A stretch of DNA of 64,000 bases from Diplodia intermedia (GCA_021495925.1 JAKEKT010000055.1:62001-126000); one strand, 5' to 3'. Counted from the stretch's first letter, positions 1 through 11,607 are shown. Program-made: numbers and translations. The notes: generated by a model from the letters alone, not told the origin.

Positions 1-1
1 G

Positions 2-1717
2 CTTTTCAAACACAACAACTATGCCTCGTTCGTGCGGCAGCTGAATATGTACGGGTTCCACAAGAAGGTCGGCCTGTCGGACAATTCCATGAAGCAGGCC
101 GAGCGCCGCGACAAAAAGACACCCAGCGAGTATTTCAACAAGTATTTCAAGCGCGGAAGGCCCGAGCTTCTCTGGCTCATCCAGAAGCCGAAGAATCCCC
201 AGACAAGCTCGAAACGGAAGAGGGACGACGACAAGAAGCACGATAGCGATGACGATGCGCGGAAAGAAGTAGACGGGAGCGGCGAAGGTTCGGCCAACGA
301 CATGCAGCTCATCTCCAAGGGGGACTACAGCACCATGCGCAACGAAATCCGGCAACTACAACAGCAGCAGAAACTGATCTCCGGCATCATCCAGCAGATG
401 CGTCGTCAAAACGAGCAATGGTACCAACAGGCCAGCCAGTTCCAGAAAATGCACGAGCGCCATGAGAGTTCCATCAACGCCATTCTCACCTTCCTCGCGA
501 CCTTCTACAACCGGAGCCTGGAGGGCCAGAACGGCGGCGTTAACATGAACTTGGCAGACATGTTCCCTTCGTCGATATCTCAGAATAACCAGAACCAGGG
601 TAGCGTTGTAGATATGGGCGACTTCCCAGATGTGGATATGTCGTCAAAAAAGTCCCCCGGGCCCCGTCCCAACAAACGGCCTCTGGCCCTGCTTCCTCCT
701 CCCATGGCAAGGGAAGCCAGGTCTCCAAGCCCGCTTGTTGCGACTCAGAGCCCAGAATCGTCCCACGCCAGCATCGGTTCCAGGGGCCACACACGATCGC
801 AGAGCTTCCAACCCCCACAGCAGCAGCGGCAGTCGAAGCCGCGGAACCTTAGCACTAGCCCGCAAACGCCACTTGAGCACAATTTCACATCGGCGGCTGC
901 CAGCCCGGCCATCAAGTCCGAGAAATCTCCGGGGGTACAGCTGCCAGACAATACTGAAGACATGATGTCTGTCATCAACTCTGTCAACGCGAGCTCCAAC
1001 ACTGCTGCGACGGGCCCGCAATTCGATTTCCCCGCAGCGCTATCCCACTTCCAAACAGCAGACGGTAACACGCCCCTGACCCAACAGCAGCGTGAGGACA
1101 TGCTCTCGTTGATGAACGCAGCCACTCCCACAGCTGACGGTGAATCCAATGGTGGGAACAACGCTCTAATTAACCCTCAACCCCCGCCTATGCCGACGCT
1201 TGAGCACTTTGGAGCTCATCAAGAGCAACTTGATATGCTTCAGCGCTTGCAGGAAGAACAGGCGGCTCGCGTGCAGAACCTCTCCGACCGGCTAGCCCCA
1301 ATCAGCCCCGGTGGTTCGATACCTGGGATGACGTCTTACGGCAACTACAACAATCATCCAAATGCTCCACCCAGTGACTTTGACCTTGATTCATTCATTC
1401 ACACGGATGCCGACAATTACTTTACAGACGCTGCTCCAGCCGCAACCGGTGCGCACGATGACACTATGGCATCGCTCCCCACCGAGAGCAACTTTGATTT
1501 CGATTTCGGCAATGTCGATAACAACGTGAGCTTCTCACCCACGAACCCCGGCCAGAACCTGTTCGGCAATGACGGTGCAAGTGATGGAGCGGAGAATGGA
1601 GGGGGGCGCATTGTAGAGAGCATTTCCAGCAGCGGACCCAACAGCCCAGAGGAAAACGGCGACAAAGCTGCCTCCACCAAGCCGAAATCTCCCCGTAAGA
1701 AGAGGAAGACTGGTTGA
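2..1717 (+). CDS. hsf1: Heat shock transcription factor (HSF1 type), 5' part missing
   Basis: Nuclear DNA-binding activator of heat-shock genes; the gene runs in from the left edge, so the start and the first part of the DNA-binding domain are outside the window. The first ~65 visible residues are the C-terminal half of the HSF DNA-binding domain, with the hallmark NNYASFVRQLNMYGFHKK and the ending YFKRGRPELLWLIQKPK. A predicted coiled coil (HR-A/B trimerisation region, about residues 100-165 counted from the edge, rich in Gln and hydrophobic heptads) follows, then a long low-complexity Ser/Pro/Gln/Asn region typical of activation domains, and a basic C-terminal tail (KSPRKKRKTG) that could be a nuclear localisation signal. 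571 codons plus stop are visible without an intron. There is no response-regulator receiver domain, so it is not Skn7; the flocculation repressor Sfl1 is the other alternative, but this version of the domain matches HSF1 of filamentous fungi best. Confidence 0.9.
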   Translation, partial: LFKHNNYASFVRQLNMYGFHKKVGLSDNSMKQAERRDKKTPSEYFNKYFKRGRPELLWLIQKPKNPQTSSKRKRDDDKKHDSDDDARKEVDGSGEGSANDMQLISKGDYSTMRNEIRQLQQQQKLISGIIQQMRRQNEQWYQQASQFQKMHERHESSINAILTFLATFYNRSLEGQNGGVNMNLADMFPSSISQNNQNQGSVVDMGDFPDVDMSSKKSPGPRPNKRPLALLPPPMAREARSPSPLVATQSPESSHASIGSRGHTRSQSFQPPQQQRQSKPRNLSTSPQTPLEHNFTSAAASPAIKSEKSPGVQLPDNTEDMMSVINSVNASSNTAATGPQFDFPAALSHFQTADGNTPLTQQQREDMLSLMNAATPTADGESNGGNNALINPQPPPMPTLEHFGAHQEQLDMLQRLQEEQAARVQNLSDRLAPISPGGSIPGMTSYGNYNNHPNAPPSDFDLDSFIHTDADNYFTDAAPAATGAHDDTMASLPTESNFDFDFGNVDNNVSFSPTNPGQNLFGNDGASDGAENGGGRIVESISSSGPNSPEENGDKAASTKPKSPRKKRKTG

Positions 1718-3979
1718 TTTCACGACAAACTTCGCATTCCCCTTGCCAATCGTTCTTGCAGGCGACAAATGACGGCAACAGAATTTCGCTTGGATGGGAC
1801 TCCTCTCAATTCTTCGACAAGCAAATATCGGCGTAACACGGTGTAGAGCGAGGCTTGGAGTATACGGGACTGGGTACATGCAAAAGTTTCCTTTGAGCGT
1901 ATGGGTCGGACTTTCTTCGTCGGGCACGGAGGTTCAGTCATTACCTGGCATTTGATCTCATTCAAATCAACGGTTCCCCCTACTGGCGTATTGCTGGATA
2001 TTCCTCCTTCATCAAGCTTGGAGAAGAAGACAACCAACTCGTTTTGATTTATCCTAAGTGGAGAGGAGGAGCCCTCTTATTAAGGGCGACACAAGAAAAA
2101 ATTTCAAAACTCAAACTTTCCTTTCCTCACTTCTTTCCTATAGTTAGAAGGCCAGGCAGTTTCATTTTCAATCATCTCCTCCCTCCCTTTCTATTTCCCT
2201 TATACTGTTTAGTGTCGAGGCGTCATTACACTTCTTGTTTTCTTTCTTATGGGGAGATGGAGGGGGCTCTGATTTTGTGAATTGAGGGTGACAGGGACTT
2301 GTCAAAAAATCAAGAAACTCGTGAAAGGCATCGATATGAAACCAGGTATGGCACAGCCAGGCAGAGTAGACCAGGTATTTTTTTTTTTTTTGTGGTGGTG
2401 ATCTGGAAGGGAGAAGGAGTGTGCGGAGCCAATGGAATCGAACGTGGGACATGGCTGAAGGGCCTTATGAGATACGATACCTCAGAAACGGTCTTCTCAA
2501 GCTTGGAAATACTTATGTCTAGGTATTATGTTCGGTCGGGCTCCTTTTCCTCTTCTCGAAGCGGCTTGAAGTTCGCTGGGTTTTACTCTTGGCACTCTGC
2601 AAATTATGTACTGTAGAGGAAATGACTTCAAGATGGATCACCATAGCCCTTTGTGTTCGAAGTCTCTCTGACCATGCCATAGGAAGCACGGAAAAACTCA
2701 AATTTCCATCACTCGGCTTCCTAGGTACACCAATCCCTCGCCCTTTTGATTGAATAAAGCCTGGACCGTTGTCTGTGCAATGGGTTGGGCTGGTCGGCTC
2801 ATATGTTGACGACTCGGATACCAGTGTATCATCTCCCTTGTTGGTATTTGCAAATGTGGTGTATACTAGGAGTGGGTGCGGAAGGGTCGCTCAGGCCTCC
2901 GAGCTCGCTCTGAATTGTGGAGGATCTGCACCAGGTGGTGGTGAAGCGATAAGCGCTAAAGCAGGAACAGCAAAGGCTCAGACTCTAATGCCTCCGCACT
3001 CCAGGGCAGTTCGGGAGCCCGTCGTGCGGGATCCACCCTCGCCTTCCGCCTGGCGACGTTGCTGATGAAAGAGCATCGGAAGCCATGTCAGGAAATGCGC
3101 TGGCGCGCGGCAGGGCGGGCATGCGCTCGTGTTTACTGAGTAATGTCGCTTCGTGACAGGGAATGAGGTCATGGCCGCCCTCTTCCCTGTCTGCTGTAGC
3201 CGCTCACCCCACGCAGCCACTTCTGCGGCCGTTTCATCTCCAGCAAAACGCACTCCTTGCCTGTTGTGGCTCCGCCCTGAAGACGCCCGCTCTCAAGCCA
3301 CACCCACACCCAGCGCCCAATGGCCAGTGGAATGCGCGCTAGAGAGGGTGCAGACTTTGCTCATCAGCTGCAGCATCCTCTTCCCTCGGTTCCCACTGTT
3401 GGCGTTGTTGCGGGCAGCGCCCCTTTCCTCGGCGCAGGGTTACTTCGGCGGCTGGAGTGGCTTGGTGGGCTAGCCACAGAAGGGAATGTAGACGAACGGC
3501 GGCTAAGCTCTGAAACGTCTCTCATCATACCTCGTGCTACCACCGAGAAAAACGCGTCGCAATCCCAGCCTGTCGCGCCCTCTCCGCGCGGCGCTGATGA
3601 TTGCGATCTGCGAGATGCCAGGTCCGCCTTCCTCGCAGGGCCGATGGCTTCGATACGCGAGCTTCAGAAGGCGCCGCCAGGGAGCGGGGCTGCCGCTGCC
3701 GCCAGAGCGCGCGACTGCCGCAAATGGAAGCAGCATTCTCTGGGACCGGCGACGTCATGTGCCTGTGCGCCTCAACACTGTCGCGCAAGTGAGTTGTCTC
3801 GAGTGGCCTCGTGCCTCAGCTGAGCCCGGCTTCAATCTGCGCATGTTTGCTTCCAACTGCCCCCGCGCCTCCATCGCCCAACCACCAACACCTCGCCCAC
3901 TCTCGAGCCGGCCTTGGGCGCGCTCCTCACCTTCCGTTCGCGCTGCTTCGCCTGTCCGCATGTCGTGAGCGCCCCAGCC
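1718..3979. other. Intergenic: 3' region of the HSF gene and upstream region of the Cys-rich membrane gene
   Basis: I see no supportable gene in this 2.3 kb. It holds pyrimidine-rich stretches, a T-run near 2379-2391, and from about 2900 on a GC-rich segment that probably includes the promoter and 5' leader of the gene starting at 3980. Several short overlapping open frames occur on both strands between 3150 and 3970 but none has a recognisable domain. Confidence 0.6.
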
Positions 3980-5649
3980 ATGTGCGCCGTCATACCGCTC
4001 CTTGCGGCCACATTGTTCGTGCTTGCCGCCCGACAAGGCTTCGTCCGGGCCGAGGATTCCTGCTACTACCCTGATGGGTCCGTCGCCGATAAGGACATTC
4101 CGTGCGGCTCCTCTAGCTCCGACACGGCCTGCTGTCCCTATGGCTGGACGTGCCTCGACACTGGCATCTGCTCTTTGGATTCTCTGGACTATATCACCCG
4201 GTACACCTGCACAGATCAGTCGTGGGACTCTTCAGCCTGCCCCCAGTACTGCCTTGACGGTATGCTATTCCGGTCCTGCATGCGCCGCCTTCCCAAACAA
4301 ACACCTCTTCCCATGACAATCGGCGCTGATCTGGAACAGGCACCCCCAATGGCACCGATATGGGCAATGTCGCGCTCCTCGAGTGCAGCGACAATCAATA
4401 CTGCTGCAATGGCGACCGAAGCGGGTAAGCTTCTGCTCTGCGCTACACTTCCAACGTGGCCGATTATTGATCTACGACAGAAACTGCTGCAAGGACAAGG
4501 CTGTGTCATTATTTGAGATTTCTCCCGGTACGACTCAGTGAACAATTTCTCTCAATGCCTCATAAGCTTATGAGAAAGAATAACTTGATGACTGACCATG
4601 AATAATCACTGCCAACAGGTTCCAGTCCAATCTCAGAAGCGTCGGCGGCTGCTACCACCGCTACAGAAGTCGCGTCTAGCTCAGAACCCGTCAGCACCGT
4701 AGTGCAGCAGACAACGACTTCCAGCATGAGTATCACTTCAACAAGATCGATTGCGACATCTCGGTCCTCTAGTGCACCTGCAACCACAATAGTCACTTCT
4801 GTGGTGGCAAATCCAACAAATGGTGCCGCTTCGACAATATACCTCACAAAGACTGCTGCTGTTTCGACACCGACACCTTCGAACCAAGGCTCAGAATCAT
4901 CGTCGTCATCCAACAAGGGCGTTGTCGTTGGCTGCGCAGTTGGCATTCCAGTGTCAACCGTACTCTTTGCTATCATCGCTTTCCTCCTTTTCCGCAGACG
5001 TCGCCGGCAGAGGAATGGAGACGGCACCAAGCTCCTTCCATCACTCGAGGAAAACGAAAAGGGACCGCCAGAACTGGACGGGTTTCCTCGCGCAGCCGGC
5101 GGTAGCATAGCTCCAAGTGGCATTTCTGAGCACTACTCTGGCAAAAGGAGCAGAGATCATACTCGCGCCGCCAGCGAGGTCGATGGAACCCCCATTCTGG
5201 CCACAGAAAAGCCGCCCGTGGAGCTGGAGTCTCCCAGGAACTCAAAGGTGCCGCCAGTAGAGCTAGACGCCACCGAGGCAAGGCCGGTTGAGAGTTACTT
5301 CAGGATACCTCCTGCGATCGGCGAGACTGACGAAAGCAGCCCGGATCCAAGTAGAGGATATGCAGTAGGGGTCATTGCACCCGGCGGACTGAGGATCGTA
5401 AATGCGGCCGAGGGCGAGCTAGACAGTGAGGTTGAAGGCGATGCGGAAGGAAGGGCAAGCGCTGCCGGACACAACAGAGGCTCAGGCGTACGACTCGACA
5501 GTCCACCCCCGGTTCACCCGAGCCCAATGACTTGGAGGCAAAGCAGGAGCAGCCTACCAGGGGAGATCAGCAACGATGCGCCGGGCGCGGCATCTGGGAG
5601 TATCGGCAGCCCTGTCAGTCCCTTGCAAAGTCACGGCTGGGGAAGGTAA
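3980..5649 (+). CDS. Cys-rich single-pass membrane protein of unknown function (wall-sensor-like layout)
   Basis: Predicted type I plasma-membrane protein, 480 residues. Proposed exons 3980-4259, 4340-4424, 4481-4527 and 4619-5649; each junction has GT...AG and keeps frame. Residues 1-25 form a signal peptide (hydrophobic core LLAATLFVLAA, then FVRAEDSC). The ectodomain (about 26-145) carries many Cys, including CCPYGWTC, YCCNG and NCCKD. A Ser/Thr-rich stalk (about 150-237) follows, likely O-mannosylated, then a membrane helix at about 238-262 (VVVGCAVGIPVSTVLFAIIA) closed by an Arg-rich stop-transfer and a ~215-residue disordered cytoplasmic tail. This layout recalls fungal wall-stress sensors (Mid2/Wsc), but the Cys pattern is not a canonical WSC domain. 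Such proteins are common in filamentous ascomycetes and uncharacterised as far as I know; the sensor role is inference. The short middle exons explain why no single long frame covers the gene. Confidence 0.78.
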
Positions 5650-5997
5650 CCGCCATATACTCCAGAGTGGAGAATGTTGAGGGGCAAATCGATGGTAACA
5701 GAACTTATTGCTGGCTCCAAGCGTTGCTGTTGGGAAGATGGACTAAACGGGCGAAGGAATATTGCACATTGGCATTTTCCATCTGTTTCAGGGATTTTTC
5801 CCTCCCTTCTCAGTTCACATCTTTCTTGCTCGCCGCCTGATTTCTGCATTACAACTGCGAGAACGGCCTTTTGTTTTTTCTCCCCTCTTTTGGGCGGTTC
5901 AGCATAGCGGTGGAAAGTCTACGCCTCATGAGCTATGAAAACAACTGACGGACGCCTTGAGCATCTGCCTCATAAAATTTATACATGGGATGGATGG

Positions 5998-6084
5998 GTA
6001 GTTGAGTACAAGTTCCGGACGTAAATACAAGCTTTAGTAAGTTTTAAGTGCGCACATTTACGTCCGGGTCTTTGATTCAACTAC
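5998..6084. repeat. Palindromic MITE-like repeat, copy A
   Basis: Two ~29-base arms form an inverted repeat. The left arm contains TTCCGGACGTAAAT and the right arm ATTTACGTCCGGGTC; the outer ends read GTAGTTGA and TCAACTAC. The centre (CAAGCTTTAGTAAG and following) is AT-rich. It lies between two convergent genes. Related copies occur near 34.0, 34.3, 36.5, 41.4, 43.6 and 55.2 kb. Confidence 0.75.
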
Positions 6085-6327
6085 TTATATGTGATGGTGC
6101 AGTATGAGTGTAAGGCAGATGCGGGCGGGCAATTTCTTGTGTACTAGTGGTCGTGCCGGAGAGAGCTTAACAGTTAAAGTCTTCGCTGTAGATAACCTCA
6201 GCTACTGACAAACAAATCAGCGTCAGCGTGTACTGCCCCGCAAGAGATGATTCCAAACATCGTCATGCATTTTGTGTGTTATTTCATCAGATCCCGCCCA
6301 CCAAACCTCAGGTAAGCGGTTCATCAA

Positions 6328-7731
6328 TTACACGAAGTCTACGACCCGTTCCCAGCCGGTTTCGCCTTCTTTTCTGAATTCCACGCCTTCACCAAAATAC
6401 CCTGCGTCGCTCCAAGCCTTCATCATCTGGCCGTCGTAGGGCCCGTGTCTCTCGCCACCGTCTCTTGCGTCCGCCCACCTGTATTCCCACATTTTGGTTT
6501 CCCCATCATCCACAGGCACATCGTCCTTTGGCGGATCCACCCAGTCGTCGCCGGTTTCGCGCTTATACTGCCGTATCAGCATCTCACGTTCCTGGTCGTA
6601 GATTTCCGTCTGGCCGCGCGTGAGCAGCTGGTCGGCGGCGCCGGTGATGGCCTCGACGGCCTCGCGGCGGCGCTTCTCGGCAGGGTCCTCCTCCTTCTGA
6701 GCCGGGTCGACGTCCATGGCGTCGCCGTTTTGCGCGCCGTCGCCGGGTTTCCGCTTGTTCTTCTGCCACTTGGGCTTCGGTTTCTCCTTCTTCTTGCCGG
6801 TGCCGAAGCGGGCCAGGGCCTCCAGGATGGTCTCGCCGCGGTCCAGGCGGGCGATGAGGGTCGCGAGGATGTCGGCGGTGAGCACCTGGTCGTCGGCGAC
6901 GGCACGCCTGCGGCGCTCCTCCTCGCGCCGCTCCTCGGCCGCCCTGGCCTTCTTCATGTCCTTCTTGGACAGGCCCTCGAGCCACGTGTCGTGCACGGCG
7001 TCCGGGTCGTTGGCCTTGCGGACGTAGTTGCCCTGGTCGTCGAACCGGCCCTCCTCGTTCTCGGCCTTCATGTTGAACGCGTCGAGCTTGGGCGCGTGCT
7101 TCTTCTTCGAGCCCGCGCCGAGCTCCTCGTCCATGTCGCTGTCCACGCGGTCGCGCTCCTCGTCGCCGCCGCTCTCGCTGGTATCGTCGTCGTCGTCGTC
7201 GTCGCCATCGCTCTTCGCCTTGCCCTTGCCCTTTTTGTCGCCGCCGCCGCCGCCCATTGAGAAGTCCGCCGACACGTGCCCGCCCGACTTGCTGTCCGCG
7301 ACCTGGCCCTCGATCTGGTCGTCGTCCAGGAACATGACGCTCTTCTTCTTCGCCTTGCCCTCACGGTTGAGCTCCTCGTCCTCGTCGCCATCCTTGAAGT
7401 CCTCCTCCAGATCGGCGAACATGTCAGCGTCGTCGGCGTCCTTGCTTTCCGCCGCCTTGGCCGCGCGCGCCTTCTCCTCGGCGCGCGCGTCGAAGTTCTC
7501 CTCGCTCGAGTCGGAGTCGTAGCCGTCGATCTTGACGGCGTTGCGCTTCACCTGCCGCTGCGCCTTGCCGATCTCGTCGGCCTCGAGGATCGCGTCGTCC
7601 TCGGGCGCGTCGGCGGCCAGCGTCGACGGGTTGCGGTGGTCGAACCGCGGCTTCTTGTTGCTCGAGGCGTCGGCGGGCCCGTCGCCGGGGAAGGGCAGGT
7701 CCGGGGCGCGTTTGGGGCGCGATGCGGACAT
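6328..7731 (-). CDS. lin1: GYF-domain U5 snRNP assembly protein (CD2BP2 / Lin1 / Snu40 type)
   Basis: Nuclear splicing protein of the CD2BP2/Snu40/Lin1 family, which binds Prp6/Dib1-containing U5 snRNP during assembly in yeast and humans. One exon, 467 residues, starting MSASRPKRAPDLPFPG; the open frame continues upstream of this ATG but that part overlaps the promoter and is not protein-like. The N-terminal half is acidic, with the family motif around DGYDSDSSEENF (about 70-85). The C-terminal 55 residues (413-467) are a GYF domain: WEYRWAD, HGPYDGQMMKAW and DAGYFGEGVEFR supply the conserved W, GPY, W and GYF positions that bind proline-rich ligands. It is transcribed away from UFD1 across a 389-base intergenic region. 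Identification rests on the GYF domain at the extreme C terminus plus the N-terminal motif, a combination diagnostic for this family. Confidence 0.9.
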   Translation of the reverse strand: MSASRPKRAPDLPFPGDGPADASSNKKPRFDHRNPSTLAADAPEDDAILEADEIGKAQRQVKRNAVKIDGYDSDSSEENFDARAEEKARAAKAAESKDADDADMFADLEEDFKDGDEDEELNREGKAKKKSVMFLDDDQIEGQVADSKSGGHVSADFSMGGGGGDKKGKGKAKSDGDDDDDDDTSESGGDEERDRVDSDMDEELGAGSKKKHAPKLDAFNMKAENEEGRFDDQGNYVRKANDPDAVHDTWLEGLSKKDMKKARAAEERREEERRRRAVADDQVLTADILATLIARLDRGETILEALARFGTGKKKEKPKPKWQKNKRKPGDGAQNGDAMDVDPAQKEEDPAEKRRREAVEAITGAADQLLTRGQTEIYDQEREMLIRQYKRETGDDWVDPPKDDVPVDDGETKMWEYRWADARDGGERHGPYDGQMMKAWSDAGYFGEGVEFRKEGETGWERVVDFV

Positions 7732-8120
7732 TTCTGGGGTCGTTCGGGTCGTTTGGAGGCAATTGAGGACGGATTCGCGACGGCGAGGTGCGAGTCTGGG
7801 ATGGCGATGGCGGCGGGGGAGATGGCGAGGGTTTGGCGATGGGGTGTATATAGGCCGAGGCGGGGGTGGTGCTATGTAATGCTGCTGGGCGGGAAGGCTG
7901 AGAGGTCGTGGCGGCTTTTCGCGGGCGGGCTGCTTCGTCGCCTGCGTCATTCCCGAAAGCTCCAGCGCAGCTCTCTCCAACGGCCACAACTGCAATCGCC
8001 GCCGACAGCTCAACCCACCCCCGCCACTCCGCTCCAGACACTGCCCGTACCTTCGCCCGCACTCGCCTGCCACATCCACGTCCTACTGCCGTCTGCTAGA
8101 GGAGCGTTTCCACCGCCACC
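7732..8120. promoter_or_regulatory. Bidirectional promoter region between the lin1-type gene and ufd1
   Basis: The start codons of the two flanking genes point away from each other and are separated by 389 bases, so both 5' leaders and promoters must lie here or overlap. The region is GC-rich. The ufd1 start is preceded by CACCGCCACC, a good fungal Kozak-like context. No specific factor site can be assigned by eye. Confidence 0.6.
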
Positions 8121-9429
8121 ATGGTACGTACAGTTGCATCCGCGCCTTCTCGCCGCCGCCTCCGTCCACCCCGCTAACACGCTCCACACAGTTCGGCGGA
8201 AACTACTACGACAACGACGATCCGATGGCCATGTACCAGGCAGCCATGGGGATGCGCGGCGGCACCGCCCCTCGCCGCTTCGACGAGTACTTCCGCTGCT
8301 ACCCCGTCGTCATGATGCCCGGCCCCGAGCGCGTGGAAGCCAACCATGGCGGCAAGGTCTTCATGCCGCCGTCAGCCCTCGACAAGCTGACGCGCTTGCA
8401 CATCACCTACCCCATGCTGTTCGAGCTGATCAACGGCGCCGCCCAGAAGCGGACGCACGCCGGTGTGCTGGAGTTCACCGCCGAGGAGGGCAAGATATAC
8501 CTGCCGTACTGGGTGCGTACACATACCACCATGACAGGGAAGATCGAAGGGAAACAAAAACCCAAGCTGACATTGTCGTCGACACATCTTAGCTCATGCA
8601 AACGCTCCAAATGGAGCCGGGCGACCTGATCCAGGTCAAGTCGACGGACCTGCCGCTGGGCAACTTCATCAAGCTGCAGCCGCAGTCGTCCGACTTCCTC
8701 GACATCTCGGACCCCAAGGCGGTGCTGGAGCAGGCCTTCCGCAACTTCTCCTGCCTCACGCTCGGCGACGTCTTCACGTTCGCGTACAACGACCAGGTCT
8801 ACAGCATCGCCGTGCTCGAGGTCAAGCCGGACAAGGACTCGCACGCCATCTGCACGCTCGAGACGGATCTCTCCGTCGACTTCGCGCCGCCCGTCGGCTA
8901 CGAGGAGCCGCAGCGCGGCAGCGCCGCCGCAGCAAGCGGCACCAGCACCCCACGCAGCACCGCGAGCGGCGGCAAGGGCGGCGCCGGCGCGTCGCTGCTC
9001 CCCGGCGGCGGCACGCTGCACCCGCACGGCACCATGGCGCAGGCCATCAACTACGCCGCCATCGCGCCCGCGTCGTCGGCGGCCGCCCAGGGCGCCCGCG
9101 CCGTCTCGTCCAACTTTTTGTCCGGCGGCCACAAGCTGTCGTCGTCGAAGCGCGGCAGCAAGGCGCCCACGCCCAAGCCCTCGACACCCGTCGCAGGCGC
9201 CTCGTCCGCAGCTGCCGACCATACCGCGCCCGTCGTCCGCCGCGGCAACGCGAATGGCCCGCAGCCGCTGCGTCTGCCGCCAGGCAAGCTGTTCTTCGGC
9301 TACGAGATCAAGCCCGTCAAGGGGAAGAAGGATGCGGCGGCGGGCGGCGGCGGCGGCGGCGGCGAGGATGATGACGATAAGCCGCGTTTTCAGGGCGCGG
9401 GGCAGACGCTGAGGGGGAAGAAGAAATGA
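8121..9429 (+). CDS. ufd1: Ubiquitin fusion degradation protein 1 (Cdc48 cofactor)
   Basis: UFD1 pairs with Npl4 as cofactor of the Cdc48/p97 ATPase, extracting ubiquitylated proteins in ERAD and chromatin-associated degradation. Proposed exons 8121-8123 (only the ATG), 8192-8512 and 8593-9429; protein 386 residues beginning MFGGNYYDND. Removing the first intron joins ATG directly to TTC GGC GGA in frame, matching the usual MF(G/S)G start of the family. The conserved UFD1 double-psi beta-barrel region covers about 18-205 (EYFRCYPVVMMPG, GKVFMPPSALDKL, HAGVLEFTAEEGKIYLP, IKLQPQSSDFLDISDPKAVL, TDLSVDFAPPVGYEEP). The tail is Ala/Gly/Ser-rich and ends in FQGAGQTLRGKKK, an SHP box (FxGxGQxL) for Cdc48 binding. 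The second intron lies between codons for YW and LMQTL. Confidence 0.95.
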
Positions 9430-11607
9430 AGGGAATGCTACTCTTTGATTGGAACTTTTTCATCATGGCCTCGGACTCCGCCCGGTTTTCTTCCTACCCA
9501 CCCACCACCCCTTCTTACCACTTTTGTTTCTCTTCCTTCTTGCTCTAGACCGGGCTTGTGGGGATTCTATGGCTATTCCCCCCTTTTTTTGGCCTTCACC
9601 GACCAGGTTTTTTTTTTTTTAGGCGTTGCATGATCAATGAATGGGATGGCATCTGGTCGGATCTCCTCGCAATTGCTCTCCAGTTCTCTTTTCTTTTTCT
9701 TTTTCTCCCCCTCCTCCCCTAATCATGGCGGGTGCTTCTTCTATGACTGAAGTGGTTTGTGAAAGGGGAAACAGATATCGAAGGAGTGGGGGGGAATGGA
9801 CGGACGATAGATGAGGGGGAAGAGGATTGGTGGGGAGGGGGATGGCGGTTATTCGGGAGGAAAAGCAAGAAGGAATAGATAGATATCACAGCTATGCAGA
9901 ATGGCCCGATGATGATGTGGCATCGCGTGGCGTCATGGTGTGTGTGTGTGTGTGTGTGTACATTGGAGGATGTTGAGCTCGAAGTTGTGGTTTCCGTCCT
10001 TTGCAGAAAAGAGCCATGGAGCGTCGGATGAAGAAGAAGGAAATAAGGGGAAGAGGAGAGAGAGAGAGTTCGGAGGCAGATTTCGGAGTTCGGAGGGTAT
10101 GGTTTCCGATGGAAAGGGATCGAGGCGTGTGGTTGTCGGGTACTACTATGCGTAGAGATGACAACTGCGTAATTGCTGGTGTCGAATGGGGACGAAGAAG
10201 GGGCTGTCAAACTTCTTGTCTGAGATACCGTGGAGGCCATTCTCTCTTTCTTCCGCAGTCTTTTACAAACTTTTTTTTTCTCTTTCTTTTTTCAACGTTG
10301 TCCCCTTGCTCCTACGAGCACTGGAATCGAGCAAGTGACAAATTTCCCCCCATCGATGCCATTGCAGCCAGGATGTGAAAAAAGAGAACCAAAAGAGAGG
10401 GATGAGGTTCGACCTTATAGCCTCCGTCTGCCCGTCCCCCATTCCACTTCACCTGCCCTAAACGACCAGATAAGAAAACTAAAAAAGGCAATATCCCACC
10501 CCACCTGTATTCCAAGGCTGGACATTGGACCGCGCCTACCGGCCAGCAGACCACCGGGTTTCGGAGTCTGCTCGTTGGAAAGTTGAGCTCGCTGGGTTGC
10601 TACGTATACTTTACTTTTCGAGAAGATGGCCCGCTTGCGCGGGCGGCATCAACTTCCTTGCTGTGTCCCCTCCGACAGTGTTGAGCAATTCAACGTCATT
10701 TCTCTGAACCGGAATTTATCATGCAAGCGGCTGTACAAGACTAGTGTTCATCGTTCCAAAACTCGAGAAAGAGAGCTTGCTGATAGAACCGTTTATTTGA
10801 CGATACTGCTCCTTGGGATCTCTCGCTCCCAGCGCTACTACAATCGTCGACATGCATGTTGCCCCTCACCGAAGTACCCTACATCTTCTCTTCCAACAAG
10901 GAAGATCCATTGATATCACAAAGATAACCCACAACTCTTCGGTGGCTAGCTCTCCATCGTGATAGCTCAAGTCACCAGCATCCGGTGATCAGAAAAGGAG
11001 AAGAATTAAGAGATGATCCATCCTGTTATTCTGCACGACTCTCTACATACCATATTAACCCAATCCGCCAACCAGCCAGCCAACCACCACAAAATCCTCC
11101 TCCTCCTGTTCTGAGCCGCGACAGAACCAGGTTGAGACAGAGGAACCTCCGAAAAGAAAAGAAAATAAAGATAACGAGGAAAAAAACAAATTGGGGGGAA
11201 AGTGCCAAACAACGCACAATAGACAGCTACCTAACTACCCTCCACCACACCCTATACCTCCAACGAAAAAAACAAAAAGGACGTTACTGAGCGAGATAAC
11301 GAAAGATCTCAACATACTAGAGCAGCAGCATCCACCCACCAACAAGGACAAACAAGGACAAACAAACAGACAAGCAAACCCAAACACCCCACCACCCGCC
11401 CAACCTCTCTCCCTCCACTCCGCTCCACTCCACACCCACACAAAGTCGTCCGCAGTAGTCAAGGTCAAGCTCTCGAACAAAAACAAACAAACAAAAATAA
11501 AATTAGGTTATAGCCTCACTTAATCCCCGACGACAAGAAACCAACGCGCAAGCATACCTACCCCAAACCAACGACTGGCTAGCTGGTGGAGAAGAAGAAA
11601 CCAAACG

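Noticed and set aside
2400..2460. Possible tRNA (a GTTCGATTCC-like T-loop on the minus strand)
   Set aside because: The loop motif is present but the T-stem does not pair and no acceptor, D or anticodon arms can be drawn.
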